A stretch of 64,000 nucleotides of DNA from Rhabdophis nuchalis (GCA_039707465.1 CM077645.1:163212503-163276502); one strand, 5' to 3'. Numbered from the stretch's first letter, positions 12,165 through 24,934 are shown. Notes: generated from the letters alone by a model not told the origin. Made by a program: numbers and translations.

Positions 12165-13440
12165 TAAATGTTTTTATAAACTTGCTTTTATTTATTAGGT
12201 TAACATGTTGACATCCCAGTGTTTTAAAGACAAATTCACAACACTATTCCACTCATGAGAAAAAAAAATAACTGACGACTTATGTATAAATATTATAGCT
12301 TGTAAAAGAAAAATACCAGGCTCCAAACAGAAACCAGGAGGTGCTAATTTGTTTTGTAAAGATATGAGTTAAAGAGTTTGAAACTAATATTACTCTTCAT
12401 AAAATTGTAGGAAATAGATTCTACAGAAGAAACAATATTTTTGGAAACCAGAAATTTATAGTAAGGGTGTAAAAAACAATAATAAAAAAGAATACCAGCC
12501 AAATTTATTTTATTTATTGTATTTCTTTAAATAATCAGTGTTATTATTTGCTTATACAATATATGACACGGTTTTGTTTACTGTCTTAATGATGAAGATA
12601 TATAACTGATGCTTCTAACATAAAGCCAAATAATACTCTTTAAATAAATACAAAAGGTCTCTAGTAAGGACTAATTATTAACTATTAAAACTGCAGTGTT
12701 ATGAATAATGTATTTATAGTTGTGCATATTCTACAACTTGAAAATATGATGATTATTTGTTCTTTACATATTTTATATGATGCATGGCATCATTTCTTTT
12801 TATTTCCTTTTCTTCTTGGCTAATTATGAAGCCACTTTATGAAACCATGTGGAAATATCAAAACTGTTTAAGATCAATTTGCTGATTAAGCTTGGCTCTA
12901 AATAAAAAAATATGGAATTGATGATGGTTGGCAAAATCCTTAATGCAGAAAGGAAACCAATCACTTGATTCAGCCTTCAAATACTCATTACTGTATTTTG
13001 GCCTTTAAATTGGTTCTAATATAAGGATCTAAATCCCACCCACCCCTTTTTTTGGTGTCCCACTACAATTTCATACAAGTTTCTCAGTTATACCTCTATA
13101 TTTCATTTGAACCACAATATGCTTTTGTGACACTACATTTCTCACTGTCTCTTAAAGCTTGTCTGCAGTTTAACATTCTTAAGAGTGTTGAAACCCTTGA
13201 CATTAATAAGACATTTATATATGGAGTAGAGCCATGTAAAGCATTCATAGAGGTGAATTTCAAATCATGTTAATTCAAGCTAAGGATTCTTCCTTGAAGT
13301 ATAAGCAAGCTATACCTTTTGAAAGACTGGTAAAGCTATTTCCAAAGCCATGTCCAGCTGTCTATATATGAGTGTGCACACACAACTGGCAGTAGCTGCA
13401 AATAATGATATAATGAAGGAGCCTTGAGTACATGCAGGGA
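12165..13440. other. AT-rich intronic sequence
   Basis: No recognisable gene, exon or repeat. One 73-codon plus-strand ORF at 13052-13273 has no family features and is treated as chance. Confidence 0.5.
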
Positions 13441-13449
13441 GCCATTTCT

Positions 13450-13605
13450 TGGCAGTGCTAGTGATTATGGGGTATATTGCTCGACTGCTGTATGTTTTAA
13501 ATTTTGTATTGTTGTAATTGTGTTTATTTGGTTTTGGTTTTTTAGCCTCCCAGAGTCAGTTGTTCAGATGGGTGACTATAAAAATTGAATAACTAAAATA
13601 AAAAG
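13450..13605 (+). repeat. LINE 3' end with A-rich tail
   Basis: Contains GCCTCCCAGAGTCAGTTG, then GATGGGTGACTATAAAAATTG and an AATAAC/AAATAAA-like tail. This is a common 3' UTR type of squamate non-LTR elements. It is 5'-truncated and has no coding part left. Confidence 0.55.
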
Positions 13606-14156
13606 AGAGGGATCCCACAAGGGGGAGCAGTGAGACAATCACTTTTCTGAATGACCTTTAATTATTGTTGATAGTAAAATTAGGGATTATGAAGACTCCT
13701 GATATTGGGAGAACAAACCTACGGGTAAAATCCTATCCAAAATATGGGATGGAATTTGAGTTACAGTAAATATCTGAGTAGATGCAAAAATTCAGCTGCT
13801 GTGAAAAATACACCAAAATACTATAGGTGTATTTCATACCAGTAGTATGTATGCATTCTAGAATGCATCCCTGGCTAGATAATTCAATGTAATTTTATTC
13901 ACTGTATTTCAAAATAAAATATACCTAAAAAAACATTATATGGGTAATCAGTATATGAGGTGGGAGCTAAAAGCTTTATTCCCAATGTTGTATTTTACAC
14001 ACAAGTCACGGGGTTGAATTCTGGTCCATACATCTTAAAGCTGCAGAGGTTGAGAAACACTGCTTTACTCTAATGGGTTTTCAAATAAATGAAAACCTAG
14101 TTCTGAGGCACAACATTAGGTGGATATTAGGTTTTGATAAGGTATCTATCTTTTTG

Positions 14157-14157
<1 letters not shown>

Positions 14158-14222
<65 letters not shown>
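14158..14222. repeat. (TAA)n tail of an L2 copy
   Basis: About 21 uninterrupted TAA units directly next to the L2 3' UTR, so this is the element's own expanded 3' tail. Confidence 0.95.
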
Positions 14223-14223
<1 letters not shown>

Positions 14224-14890
14224 TATTTAATTTATAGACCGCTTCCTCTCCCCAAAGGGACTCGGAGCGGTGCACAGGGGAATTAAAAAATACAAACATA
14301 AAAATACATAAATAGATAAAATAGAAAATTAAACAATTTATCCCTGCACTAAAAACCCACAATACTAAAAAGCTAAACCCCTAAAAACCCAATTAATAAA
14401 CGGAGGACTAACCAAGGCCGGCCAGGCACAAAAAGTGTGTTTTCAGTTTTTGACGGAAGGAGCGGAGGTCCGTCGTTGTTCTAATTTCGGGGGGAAGGTC
14501 GTTCCAGAGGGTTGGGCCCGCCACAGAGAAGGCCCTTCCCCTGGGCGTCGCCCGCTGCAATAGCCTAGTGGACGGCACCCGGAGAAGCCCCTCTCTGTGG
14601 GAGCGAATCGGCCGTGAGGACGTATGAGGCAGGATCCGATCCTGCAGATAGCTAGGTCCCGAGCCATGGAGCGCTTTGAAGATGATGACTAGCACCTTGA
14701 AGCGCACCCGGAAGACGACAGGCAGCCAGTGCAGCTCGCGCAGGAGCGGTGTTACGTGGGCAAACCTCGAGGTTCCCATAATTGCTCGCGCGGATGCATT
14801 CTGGACAAGCTGAAGTCTTCGGGTGCACCTCAAGGGGAGCCCCATGTAGAGGGAATTGCAGTAGTCCAGTCGGGATGTCACGAGGGCATA
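14158..14890 (-). mobile_element. 5'-truncated L2 LINE with (TAA)n tail
   Basis: Carries the C-terminal part of the L2 reverse transcriptase protein, open on the minus strand from about 14890 to the stop at 14408. Motifs include LVTSRLDYCNSLYMG, LQLVQNASARAIMG and SFRQKLKTHFL. The 3' UTR (GTGCACCGCTCCGAG on the minus strand) and a (TAA/TTA)n tail at 14158-14222 follow. The 5' truncation joint at about 14890 abuts a tiny palindrome. Confidence 0.85.
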
Positions 14891-15322
14891 TAGTGCCACG
14901 GCACTATATATTTTGCTTTTCAATGTTGCACAATTGTTAACCTTTCTTCTTTGTTGCACACTGCTTATTGGCAGCACAGACATGTGAGAAAGAGTTCTAC
15001 AACAAAGCACTTTAAATGAGGCTAAATGATAACAGATTTAGATCCTTAAAAAGCCAGTACAATTTTGCACAGTGCATAATAAAACAATGCTATTTGTGTC
15101 CTCAAAATATGGTGACAGCCACAGCTTAGTTTTAGAATTAATGAAGGGGAAGGGAATCAATAGTCGGACATCATGCTGGGAAACATGTTTTTGATTCTAG
15201 GGGAGAACAAAAGGAGTTTTGATTAAGGACCAAAAGAGGAGATCCATTAGAAACATATCCATCCACTGGGAAGAGAGAGAGGAGGGAGTGGAATGGGAGT
15301 GGGAGAGGGAGAGTGAGAGAGA

Positions 15323-15364
15323 GAGGGAGGGAGGGAGGGAGGGAGGGAGGGAGGGAGGGAGGGA
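15323..15364. repeat. (GGGA)n microsatellite
   Basis: About ten GGGA units preceded by a GAGA run from 15296. It is purine-rich on one strand and could adopt triplex-type structure. Confidence 0.95.
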
Positions 15365-15911
15365 GAAGGAGAGACTATTATGGCTTAATTTATCTCCAAT
15401 TAATACTGTGATTTTAAAAATTCATTTTTTTCCAATGAAGAAATGTTTAAATTTTTTCCCCTCATGAATTATATGACTTTGTAATATTGGAAAACTAAAG
15501 TAGCCACAAATAAATGAAACTGGAGGTGAATTTAACCTGGAATCAGAACAGATCTTTGTATTCCTCACGCATGGGATTTTTAGTATTCCAGCACGTGTCT
15601 GTAACAAGCTTAGCAACCAACAAAAATGCACATCACTGCTTCTCTCATAGTTTCCCTGAGGCAATGTTTATTCAGCTCTAAAAGTTGAAAGGGACCTTTT
15701 GTCCACCTGGGGGACAAACTAACAAAAATGATAAGTAATAAATAAGAAGGTCTTTAAAATACTGGAAGGGGGAGATATACCACCCCATCACGCAACAAAC
15801 AAACAAACACATTCCTATTAAGATGAACAATGTAACTTAATCCAGATGAAGTACTGTTTCATAAATAGGGAAAATTTACTTTAAGTTAAAGATACGGTAA
15901 TAACTGCTTAC

Positions 15912-16026
15912 CTGACTCACAGGCAAATGTTTTTGATGTCTTATCATGAAAGATAATTGCTACTGCATGCTTCTTGGTTTCTCGAGGCAGTCTGGTTATG
16001 TTTTTGATGTTGTGTAACTCTGTTAC
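15912..16026 (-). CDS. DOK6: DOK6 exon 3, C-terminal part of PH domain
   Basis: Internal coding exon of docking protein 6, a cytoplasmic/membrane-proximal adaptor acting downstream of receptor tyrosine kinases such as RET. Read on the minus strand, the exon is 115 bases: 38 codons plus one base. It starts [14 protein letters not shown] and ends SKTFACES, with one G left over to start the next codon. An AAG acceptor precedes it and a GTAAGC donor follows. The peptide matches my recollection of DOK6 ([20 protein letters not shown]) better than DOK5 (ELNNVKNVARLPK) or DOK4. It is the second half of the N-terminal PH domain and continues directly from the FRNFHK end of exon 2. The residue after FHD is K, where I recall E in mammals. 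Exon 4 (expected to begin ELEAEEW) was not found at lower coordinates. Seen: ORF, splice sites and phase. Known: family role. Inferred: orthology. Confidence 0.93.
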
Positions 16027-16737
16027 CTTAAAATTAAGGGATACAGAACATAGTCTTGTTTATAAATAGCAGGAAAAACAAATAATGCCCCCTCTATTTC
16101 ATTATCATATCTTCCATCCATCAGAGTGGACTTAATTGTAAAGTAACAGTGTATCACTGTAGGAGTGTACAACCCACTTGCTCTAGTCTATGCAATTACT
16201 TATTTTTTTACAAGAGAATTTTTGGAAATAAAACAGATATCCCTATCAATTTTCACAGCCTTGATTTGGAAATTGTTCACAGTATAAAGTGCTTGTCAAA
16301 ATTTCTAAAGTGGCAAATTTGTTGTGGAAGCAACTCCAAATAGCTTCTATATTCTACAGAAAAATAAAGAGAGAAATATCTTTCTATTATCCATCACACA
16401 AATTAAAGTGACACAGAGATTGGCTTTTTTCGCTTTAAAGAGAATTGCTTGTTCTATTGACAGTCAAGCTTGACTCAAAGTACACAAATTTAACTTTCAT
16501 CTGGAGCATTTCAATATCAGCCATTCTACTAATTCCCACAAAGTTTTTCTCCATCTGCCGAAGAAATAAGCTATCAATATATAATAATAACTGGCAGGGT
16601 GAGACAAATAGAATTGAAAACATATTTTTCATTTATAGTTACAAAACTTTAGTTACAAAAGAGGGAGAGAGAACACAATCAACCCATGTTCAATAATTTG
16701 ATTAAGGAATCATTCCAAAATGTGGGTGTTTAACTGC

Positions 16738-16825
16738 TGTAATAATTATTATATACCCCACCTTTTTAAAGTATAACTCAAGGTAGTGTACATACCTAAT
16801 ACTTTAGCCTCCTATTCACTGTATA
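16738..16825 (-). repeat. old LINE/SINE tail fragment
   Basis: TTATTATATACCCCACCTTT then AACTCAAGGTAGTGTACATA and AGCCTCCTATT form a known vertebrate repeat-end pattern on the minus strand. It is short, and the class is not resolved. Confidence 0.4.
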
Positions 16826-16887
16826 TTGGATTCAGCATGAACAGAAAGCATGTTGAAATATTTTTCTTTAGTGCTTTCCACTCAGCA

Positions 16888-17517
16888 CAGAGTCCTCACT
16901 TTACAATGCTAATTGGAACCAGAATATTCATGACTAAATGAAATGGTTGTTAGACAGAACATTATATGACTGCAATGCTTAAATGACAGCAGTTGTGGTA
17001 GTCCCGGTTGCGATCATTAGAATAATTTTTAACTTTATAACTTTATTGTCACTTTAAATGGACACTAATCAGCATACATTAAACTGAAATTTCATTGCAT
17101 ACAATCTCAAAGGACGACCACATTGTTAGGTGAGGCCACATGCTTCTTTTCTTTTGCTGGGCTTGCCTCCACTTCAACTCGCATTCTGACTATATCCACC
17201 CCCCAACCTCAGGGAGCTGCCTTGGCTCGGTGAAGGAGGAAGAAGAAGAGGAGAAAGAAGTTGGGGATGGCATCTGGGATAGGCAAGGGTAGGCAACAGT
17301 GGTAAGGCAGTCAAAAGGACAGATTTGTGGAGAGACAGGCAGGAGGAATTGAAGCACATGCTGCCATCCTAAATGTGAAAAGGCTGGCAAATGTTAGAAA
17401 TTGGATCACAGGGACAGCAACTGTAACTTCAAGGACTTCTTGTAACTATCATTCATTCAGCACCATTGTAACTTTGAATGGTCACTGAATGAATGGTCAT
17501 TAAGTGAGGACTACCTG
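16888..17517. mobile_element. TIR element of the ACTTACG family, with nested insert
   Basis: The left end is CAGAGTCCTCACTTTACAA and the right end is GGTCATTAAGTGAGGACTACCTG in inverted relation (about 23 bases, read as two halves). Landmarks shared with 55020-55398 include AGCACCATTGTAACTTTGAA. A LINE-tail-like repeat (17022-17112) is inserted in it, and a GC-rich block with GAAGAAGAGG runs follows. Confidence 0.65.
17022..17112 (-). repeat. short LINE-tail-like repeat, nested
   Basis: Reverse complement of the repeat at 9096-9180, sharing ATGCAATGAAATTTCA and AAGTGACAATAAAGTTAT. It interrupts the surrounding TIR element, so it is the younger insertion. Confidence 0.6.
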
Positions 17518-17593
17518 TTTCTTGAAACAAAACATTTCAACAATGAAAGCCTTTTTACTTAAAATTGAACTTAATAGGATTCATTTTTATAAC

Positions 17594-17596
<3 letters not shown>

Positions 17597-17682
<86 letters not shown>

Positions 17683-17684
17683 TT
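17597..17684. repeat. (TAA)n tail of an L2 copy
   Basis: About 29 TAA units with no visible interruption, directly joined to the L2 3' UTR (ATTAAATTTTGTATACCGC). This is the longest simple repeat in the window. Confidence 0.95.
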
Positions 17685-19372
17685 AAATTTTGTATACCGC
17701 GTCCTCTCCCCAAGGGGACTCGGAGCGGTGCACAGGGAAATTAAAACATATAAAAATATATACAAACAATAAATACAATAAATAAAAGCAGATTAAATTG
17801 ATCGTCCCTGCGCTAAAAACCCCATTAAAACTAAATTCCCTAAACACCCCAGAGGTAGAGACTAACCAAGGCCGGCCAGACAGAAAAAGTGTGTTTTCAG
17901 TTTTTGACGGAAGGAGCGGAGGTCCGTAGTTGTTCTAATGTCGGGGGGGAGGTCGTTCCAGAGGGCTGGGCCCGCCACAGAGAAGGCCCTTCCCCTGGGC
18001 GTCGCCCGCTGACACAGTCTAGTGGACGGGACCCGGAGAAGTCCCTCTCTGTGGGAGCGGATCGGCCGTGAGGATGTATGGGGCAGGATCCGATCCCGCA
18101 GATAGCTAGGTCCCGAGCCATGGAGCGTTTTAAAGATGACAACCAGCACCTTGAAGCGCACCCGAAAGACGACAGGCAGCCAGTGCAGCTCGCGCAGGAG
18201 CGGTGTTATATGGGCGTACCTTGCGGTCCCCATTATTGCTCGCGCGGCTGCATTCTGGACCAGCTGAAGTCTTCGGGTGCACCTCAAGGGGAGCCCCATG
18301 TAGAGAGAGTTACAATAGTCCAGTCGGGATGTCACGAGAGCATGAGTGACTGTGCAAAGGACATCCCGATCCAATAGGGGGCGCAACTGGCGAACCAGGC
18401 GAACCTGGTAAAACGCCCTCCTAGCCACGGCTGTCACTTGATCTTCCATGGACAGCCGGGCATCCAGGAGGACACCCAAATTGCGCGCCCCATCCACAGA
18501 GGCGAGATGTTCGCCCCCTATGGCCAGCGATGGAGTAAGCTGGTTGAATCGGGCGGCCGGAAACCACAGCCACTCGGTCTTGGTCGGGTTGAGCCTGAGT
18601 CCGTTACTTCCCATCCAGATCCGCACGGCTTCCAGGCACTGGCACATCACCACTACGGCATCGTTGGGGTGGTTTGGGGTAGATATAGACAGCTGAGTGT
18701 CATCAGCGTAGAGATGGTACTCTACCCCCAAACCACGGATGATCTCACCCAGCGGCTTCATGTATGTGTTGAACAGGAGAGGCGAGAGGACCGACCCCTG
18801 AGGCACCCCACATGTGAGGGGTCTCGAGGTCGACCTCTGCTCTCCTGCCAACACAAATTGCAATCGGCCAGAGAGGTAGGAGGAGAACCACCGTAAAACG
18901 GTGCCTCCCACCCCCAATCCCCCCAGCCGATGCAATAGGATACCATGGTCGATGGTATCGAAAGCCGCCGAGAGGTCTAATAGGACCAGGATGGAGGAAC
19001 AACCCCCATCTCTGGCCCTCCAGAGATCATCGACCAATGCGACCAATGCCGTCTCGGTGCTATGCCCGGGCCGAAAGCCGGACTGGCGCGGGTCTAGATA
19101 ATCAACTTCCTCCAGGTGACGGGGAAACTGTTGTGCCACCACATTCTCAACAACCTTCGCCAAAAAGGGAAGGTTGGAGACTGGACGATAGTTGTTTAAT
19201 AGAGCTGGATCCAAAGAGGGCTTCTTAAGGAGGGGCCTCACCATAGCCTCTTTTAGGGAAGCAGGCAAGGAACCCTCACTTAAGGATGCGTTGACAACCT
19301 CTTGGAGCCAGCCTCGTGTCACCTCCCAGGATGCCAGTACAAGCCAGGAGGGACACGGGTCCAATAAACATG
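17597..19372 (-). mobile_element. young 5'-truncated L2 LINE, open over about 500 codons
   Basis: Minus-strand copy of the C-terminal half of L2 ORF2. The frame is open from the truncation point (about 19372) to the stop at 17862, with no stop in about 500 codons. It keeps the reverse-transcriptase motifs LLNNYRPVSNLPFLAKVVE, SGFRPGHSTETALVAL, LDLSAAFDTIDHGILL, GVPQGSVLSPLLF and the catalytic YADDT. The endonuclease domain is missing. The 3' UTR and a (TAA)n tail of about 88 bases (17597-17684) follow. Frame integrity and near-identity to 29155-30659 imply a recent insertion. The leading MKEPLVW residues of the long ORF come from flanking DNA. Confidence 0.92.
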
Positions 19373-19539
19373 AACATTGCTCATTTTGTTCATGTGATAT
19401 AATAAAAATAACTTCAATGCATTTTACATAGACAAGAGTCCAAACCAATGGCTCCTTCATTGTGGACTGTTACTTCCCCCCAGGGATCTGGATGGCATAC
19501 TCTACTGGAATTGAAGAGCCTAGCCAAACTATAGAAATT

Positions 19540-20970
19540 CTGCAATTATGACAGACATCAAGATTTTTGTTGCTCAAGATTCCCTTGCCTGGAACAAGAA
19601 GACATACTTGCAGAGGAGCAAGCTGGTCCACCATTTATCAGTGCTTAATTCTCCACATCTCATTAAAAAAATAATCTTCCTGAACACAAACTTCATTTAT
19701 GCTACCTTCACAGACTTCAAAGCAGCTTTTGATTCTATATCCCAATTTAAAACTATGGGAAAAACAGGAAGTCTCCTTGATTTATTGATGTTTACTTTAT
19801 CTAATATGTATAATATGCTTTATGAAGGGACCTTAGTCAAAATAAGTTGAAACTCCCAGGACCATCTTATCACTGTGATTGAAACTGAGAAAGGTGTCAA
19901 GCAAGGTTGCCAATTAGCCCCAGTCCTATTCAACTTCTGTATCAATTCCCTAGTAGCTTAACACAAACTTTCACTCCCCAAAAGTGACTAGAAGACACAT
20001 CTTTGTTGTAGTCTAGGTGGACAATGCAGCAATACTTTCAAAAATACTTCCAAGTCTTAAAAGAACATTGAGAGCTCTAACACAGTATTTCAAGGAAGAA
20101 AAACTAGCTAGACCTCAATTATCATAAAAGTAAAATCATGGCATATGCCAAAACCAAAAAGCCACTCCTTGTAGCATAGATGGCTACAAGACTGATCAAA
20201 TCTCCTATTTCAAATACCTGGGAGTGTACTGCCAACAGCAGGAAACCCATGTGGACTACATTACTGAAAATATACAGAGAAGCTCATCTGCCATTCTTAA
20301 ATTCCACAAGACAAGAGGTGGTGACTAATACCTAAAGCATTCAAATTATTCCAATCAATAGCACAATTTAGTTATAATGTTTAGCTAGACCTTTTCTTTA
20401 ATTTTCCACTGTTCAATCCAAATCTCTCAAGATTGGCCCTTCAAGTTCTTTCATGCGTCTCTAATGCCACTCTGAGACTAGAGATGAGTCCCATGAAAGC
20501 AAAAGCTAGAATGTGGGTGACACACTCAACCTTAGCCTCAGGCTATCTTTTTTTGCCTTCAGCCCTTCTGATGGAATTAATTATAGAATTAATTATGGGA
20601 AATGATTTTCAGTCTAAACGAAAAAAGGCAGTGGCAACTTAAAATTTCATCCTTGGGTTTCCCTGCAAGTTTTCTACTCAGCATGGGATATGTTCAGGGC
20701 ACGGCACTCATTAAACCATATGTAGGAGATGGGGTGCCACTTGGATCTAACTAGGTTCTCAACCTTTATTGCTAGTGAATCTAACAAGTATTATGCCTCC
20801 CCTAGGACATATGTAACTAAACTCAAATTACCCAACTACTATTGGCATGATATCAGGTTGTCTCCTCAACTCTCCTTGAAGGCCGATATAGGAAGATTCC
20901 CTAATTGGAGATAAAATGCCACTATGACTCTGAACATACAGAAAGCATATAATTCACCATTGTCTATATT
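19540..20970 (+). pseudogene. decayed LINE reverse-transcriptase region
   Basis: Non-LTR retrotransposon relic on the plus strand, broken by stops and frameshifts. Visible in order: YATFTDFKAAFDSI (fingers/palm motif with the first catalytic Asp), ETEKGVKQGCQLAPVLFNF, a damaged catalytic box region near 20010 (LVWVDNAAIL-like), FKYLGVYCQQ at about 20210, then post-RT text NATLRLEMSPMKAKARMW, NDFQSKRKKAV and TKLKLPNYY. The KGVKQGC box and the extended C-terminal region resemble RTE- or R-type squamate LINEs rather than the L2 family here. Exact clade unresolved. Confidence 0.65.
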
Positions 20971-20974
20971 GTAG

Positions 20975-23900
20975 AGTCATTTATAGTAGCGTCACTTCAC
21001 CACTACTGCATAAATACCCATTCACGCAGTAGCAAGGTAATTCTATACCTTGCTGCTGCTTTCAGATATTAACCATGCTATAATGTAATATTACCAAGTT
21101 CTATGCAGCAATCCATCATATGATGACTTGTGTCATAAATTAGGCCCAGTGAGTATATAAATTCATCATACTAGGGTACAGTACAGTGTGTAGTGTGATA
21201 CACTCACCTTTTATGCTTCCTCTATACCCATCTAATGCTCCTACTTCTCCTTTTAGATTTAATTTATGCTTTTGTTTTTTATCTACATTTCCTATTTTAT
21301 AATTGTGATTATTTTTAAGACAGATATATTTTGTATGGTTTTCAGCAGATAGTACACCACACTTCTTATGCTTGTCTTTGTAATAAATATATGACTTGAT
21401 TGTAATATGGACAAGTCACATAAGGACTTCAGACTATTAGATACCTAGAATAGTTCTACATACCCTAACACTGTTATTATACATTTTGCTATTTGTTGGA
21501 CATAAAACTGCTTCTGGGTTTAAATTACTATGATTATAATGTCTAGTCAGTTTGACAGCACTAGTCTTCTTTATAAACAATCATTATTTTTCACAGCACT
21601 AAGCAGGCAACTCTTAGTTTGGAGGCAATCTACTTTGCCGGATATATGTATTATTGCTTAAATCCATTTGCTAGAATTATGGCTATACAAGGTTTCCAGG
21701 CTATGAACCCTTGCATTCATCAACCTTTACAACAAATATTTAAATTAATACCAAATATATTTAAGTTATCTTAATTTTTTTCAGGTCTATGTTGATACTC
21801 AAAGTACTACAGAATCACAAGTATGTCTCTATTTATTTATTTTTTGCAAGTCTACAGCTTGCACAGAACTTCAACCAGTTTATGTTTATTCTAGCTCCTT
21901 CTAAAGTGACAAAATAGCTAGGTATCTCTTGGGAATTCACAAGGTTGGAGAAATTCACTGAGTTGTGAATTAAAATCTTTATTTACCCTACCTTTATCCC
22001 AATCCCCTGAAATCCTAAGAGACTGTTCTTTTCTATTACAAGATAAGAGAACTTCAAGTGGTTTTTAAAAAAATCAAATGAATAGATCTGAAGTTGGCAG
22101 ATCTATGTTCAGGCCTATTTATTGATAAACCGGAACACAAAAGCCCTTTAGAACAGCAAGAATGTGAAATAAAAAAAAGATACACAAATACTAAGGCATT
22201 GGAAGTACCATGTTCAAGGCATTAATCTCACATGTGAGGGCATGCATGGTGAAAGAGAAAGATTTGTGGTTTTATTCAGAAAGGAAATGCTGTTAAGGTA
22301 TTGGGGATAAATACCCCTGATAAAAATAATTTTGCTTTCCTGGAACGTAGAAATTCAAAGATTACTGATATAAAAACAATGCTGGTTACATTGTGGATTT
22401 CAAATAAAAGCTATCATATCACTATTTCTGAAAATGCCAAGGTCAGGAAGAAAATAAGATTATATACAGAAAAGTTCTGAATTATAAAAATCGTCAGCAG
22501 CCAAATAGTATCAAAAAAAGTTTCCTGGAACTCTTGCATTTTTTCCCCTGAAATAAATTGCTTTATCCCCAGTTACTCAAAAGTAACTTCTCCTTTTAAT
22601 TTTGAGTCTTCCTAACTCCTTCCTGAAGACATATGTCTTTATCAACTTTTTAGTGAAATTTTTTGCTACTGTACCATACAAGAGATGTGAACATAACTAA
22701 CAATTCAAATGGCAACTCTTTCATGACAATTAAACATGTATTAGTCATGCTCCAAATTTGAAAGGAATAATGAATTAATCCACAACACTTTCACATTTAG
22801 ATGAGCATGGCAATATCATCAGAATGAGCATGACAAGGAGTTACAAGTTTACAAAAGAAAATATCTTTTGAAGACTTCAGGACATGGCAGGCACTATTTT
22901 ACAGTAACAAAATGGATATGTCCATTTTGGAAGTATTGGAGGATTTCGTAGCAAAATGATTGTTTTAATAAGATATTCATGTTGTTCTTTAATATGGAAA
23001 AAATCATATCAATGAAAATCAATAACACAATTTGTGGATATTCTGGGAATGGTGGCTTTCCAATGGTAATACATGAAATCAACAATGGCCAGTATTATCT
23101 AATACATTCTTGAGCTGGTAAATGAAATGAAGTGAAGTATCTTCTATTCTGGTTTCTCACTAATTCCCATGAAAGGCCTTCGTAGCTGCTCACGTAAGAT
23201 ATTTATTTAGGATGGGTAGGTTAATTAGGTTAGTCAGGTAACAGCCTATATCCTTGTCTCATTCATTCACTGGCATGAAGTCAATTTGTTTCAACACATT
23301 TCATCCATATTGCGGCTTTCTGGGCTGAGATGAGGACAATTGGATGTTCTGGGGTTCCCATTATCATAAGGGCATTCCTCAGCCATACATGATCAATAGA
23401 ACTGAGAGTCTTTGTAAAATCAAGTATATATTGAGCCTGTTCTTTGCCACTACACTGACATTTCAGGAATTTTTACTTGTGATACCATATGAATGTACCA
23501 CATCTCTTATTGCCTCTCCTGGTAAACTGTAATAATTGAATGGATGCTAAGCTTTATCTATCCTTACCATGTGATTTTATTACATAAATCTTATTTCTAT
23601 TAACGTTATAAACATGATTCACTAACACTTGCTCATATAGACTTCCATTCTTAAGAAAAACATGTTACAAAAAGTACAAGGTTAAATAAGACCAAAATGC
23701 TCTCCTAAACAGAGAATATTGTTCCAAATCAGTAGTACTATTCCTGGCCTACTGGGACAAACTATATGCTCTTGGTTTATTAGTCTATAATTTCTTATGA
23801 AAGCTGAATCAAAAGAATTTACTACAAAAATAAGTTTAAAACTAGGATCAAATGTGTTTGCAATACTAGAGGGAAAAATACTTTTAATTAAGCTAGAAAT

Positions 23901-24480
23901 CATGGGAAATGGAGGTTTAATATCTGTGAAAATCACTTATATTGGTCATTAATAACAGAACCAAGAAATCTAGGATTAGAAACACTACAGTTAAACCCAG
24001 CTGTTATCACTGTACATGAAGTCATACTTTGCTATCTAATCCTAAACCTATCACTGAGTAATTTCTGTGTTAATTGTCTTATCCATTTAAGCCATTTAAG
24101 TAAGTTAAACACTATTATAATATATTATAAATCTATAAATTAATTGCATAGCACATGAAAGGGTAGTTTTTTTCTTTCATTCAGACTCTGATCTCTTTTA
24201 ATCCTTTTACTTGCCTTTATATTTGTTTCTAGCTGCACAACATATAATGTGCTAAAATTATTTAAAGTCATTAGAATATTTTTAAATGGTTGTTATCATA
24301 GTTTTCTATTAAGGATCAACAAAAGCCTCAATCTTACTTCAGATTAACTCAGAAATGTCTGAAAATAGTTAAACCCTCAAAAATACCTTTCATAATAATC
24401 AGCAAAACAAAACAAAAACTATTAAATAGAATTTAGAAGAGAACAATGGTACAGATAAATTGATAAATCTTTGTTTTATG
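20975..24480. other. AT-rich intronic sequence
   Basis: About 3.5 kb with no recognisable exon, long ORF or repeat end on either strand. The short ORFs lack family features. Confidence 0.5.
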
Positions 24481-24492
24481 GATAGTCTAGTA

Positions 24493-24923
24493 CAGTGATG
24501 GCTAAGTTTTTTCTCCTCACAAGCCGAAATTGTGCACATGTGCATGACAGTTTGCACATGCGTGCCCACACCCATAACACAATATGTCCCATCCCCTATG
24601 CATGAGTGCATGACCCCTCCCCTGCTCCCCGTACATGCGCGTGACCCCCACGCCCCATTTTGGGCCTCCCTGAAGTCTCCTAAAACAAAAAATGGGGTGT
24701 GCATGGGTGCCCCTGTGCATGCACCCCTGTGCACGCAGGCACGCCCCACCCCCACACATGCACATGCATCTTCCGCATGCACCGCAGAGACCTGAAAATC
24801 AGCTGGCTGGTTGGAGGCACGCACACTTGCGTGGTGAAGCTGAGCTGGGCAATGGCTCATGTGCCCACTGAGAGGGCTCCACATGCTACCTGTGGCATGC
24901 ATGCCATAGTTTTGCCATCGTGG
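24493..24923. mobile_element. hAT-type MITE
   Basis: Ends are CAGTGATGGC on the left and GCCATCGTGG on the right (near inverted). The flanks GTCTAGTA (24485-24492) and GTCTAGTT (24924-24931) agree at seven of eight bases. The interior is rich in GCATGC/GTGCATG words and CpG-type GTGCACGCAGGCACG tracts. It shares end sequence with 40652-41346 and with the palindrome at 26185-26386. Confidence 0.7.
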
Positions 24924-24934
24924 GTCTAGTTAAA

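Larger units (their letters stand above)
1..15911 (-). other. DOK6: DOK6 intron 3 (partial)
   Basis: This stretch starts at the exon 3 donor and runs out of the window. No further DOK6 exon, such as a peptide starting ELEAEEW or NDISLGEP, was found on the minus strand. The content is AT-rich unique sequence interrupted by the repeats listed separately. Confidence 0.75.

Noticed and set aside
17571..17765. ORF of mostly isoleucine
   Set aside because: Translation of the (TAA)n tail of an L2 element.
18438..18896. Antisense ORFs inside L2 copies
   Set aside because: Shadows of the conserved L2 coding frame; the same shadows appear at 29625-30134 in the other orientation.
24399..24902. 167-codon minus-strand ORF rich in H, C, G and A
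   Set aside because: Lies across a hAT MITE with GCATGC/GTGCAC repeats; the peptide mirrors that composition.
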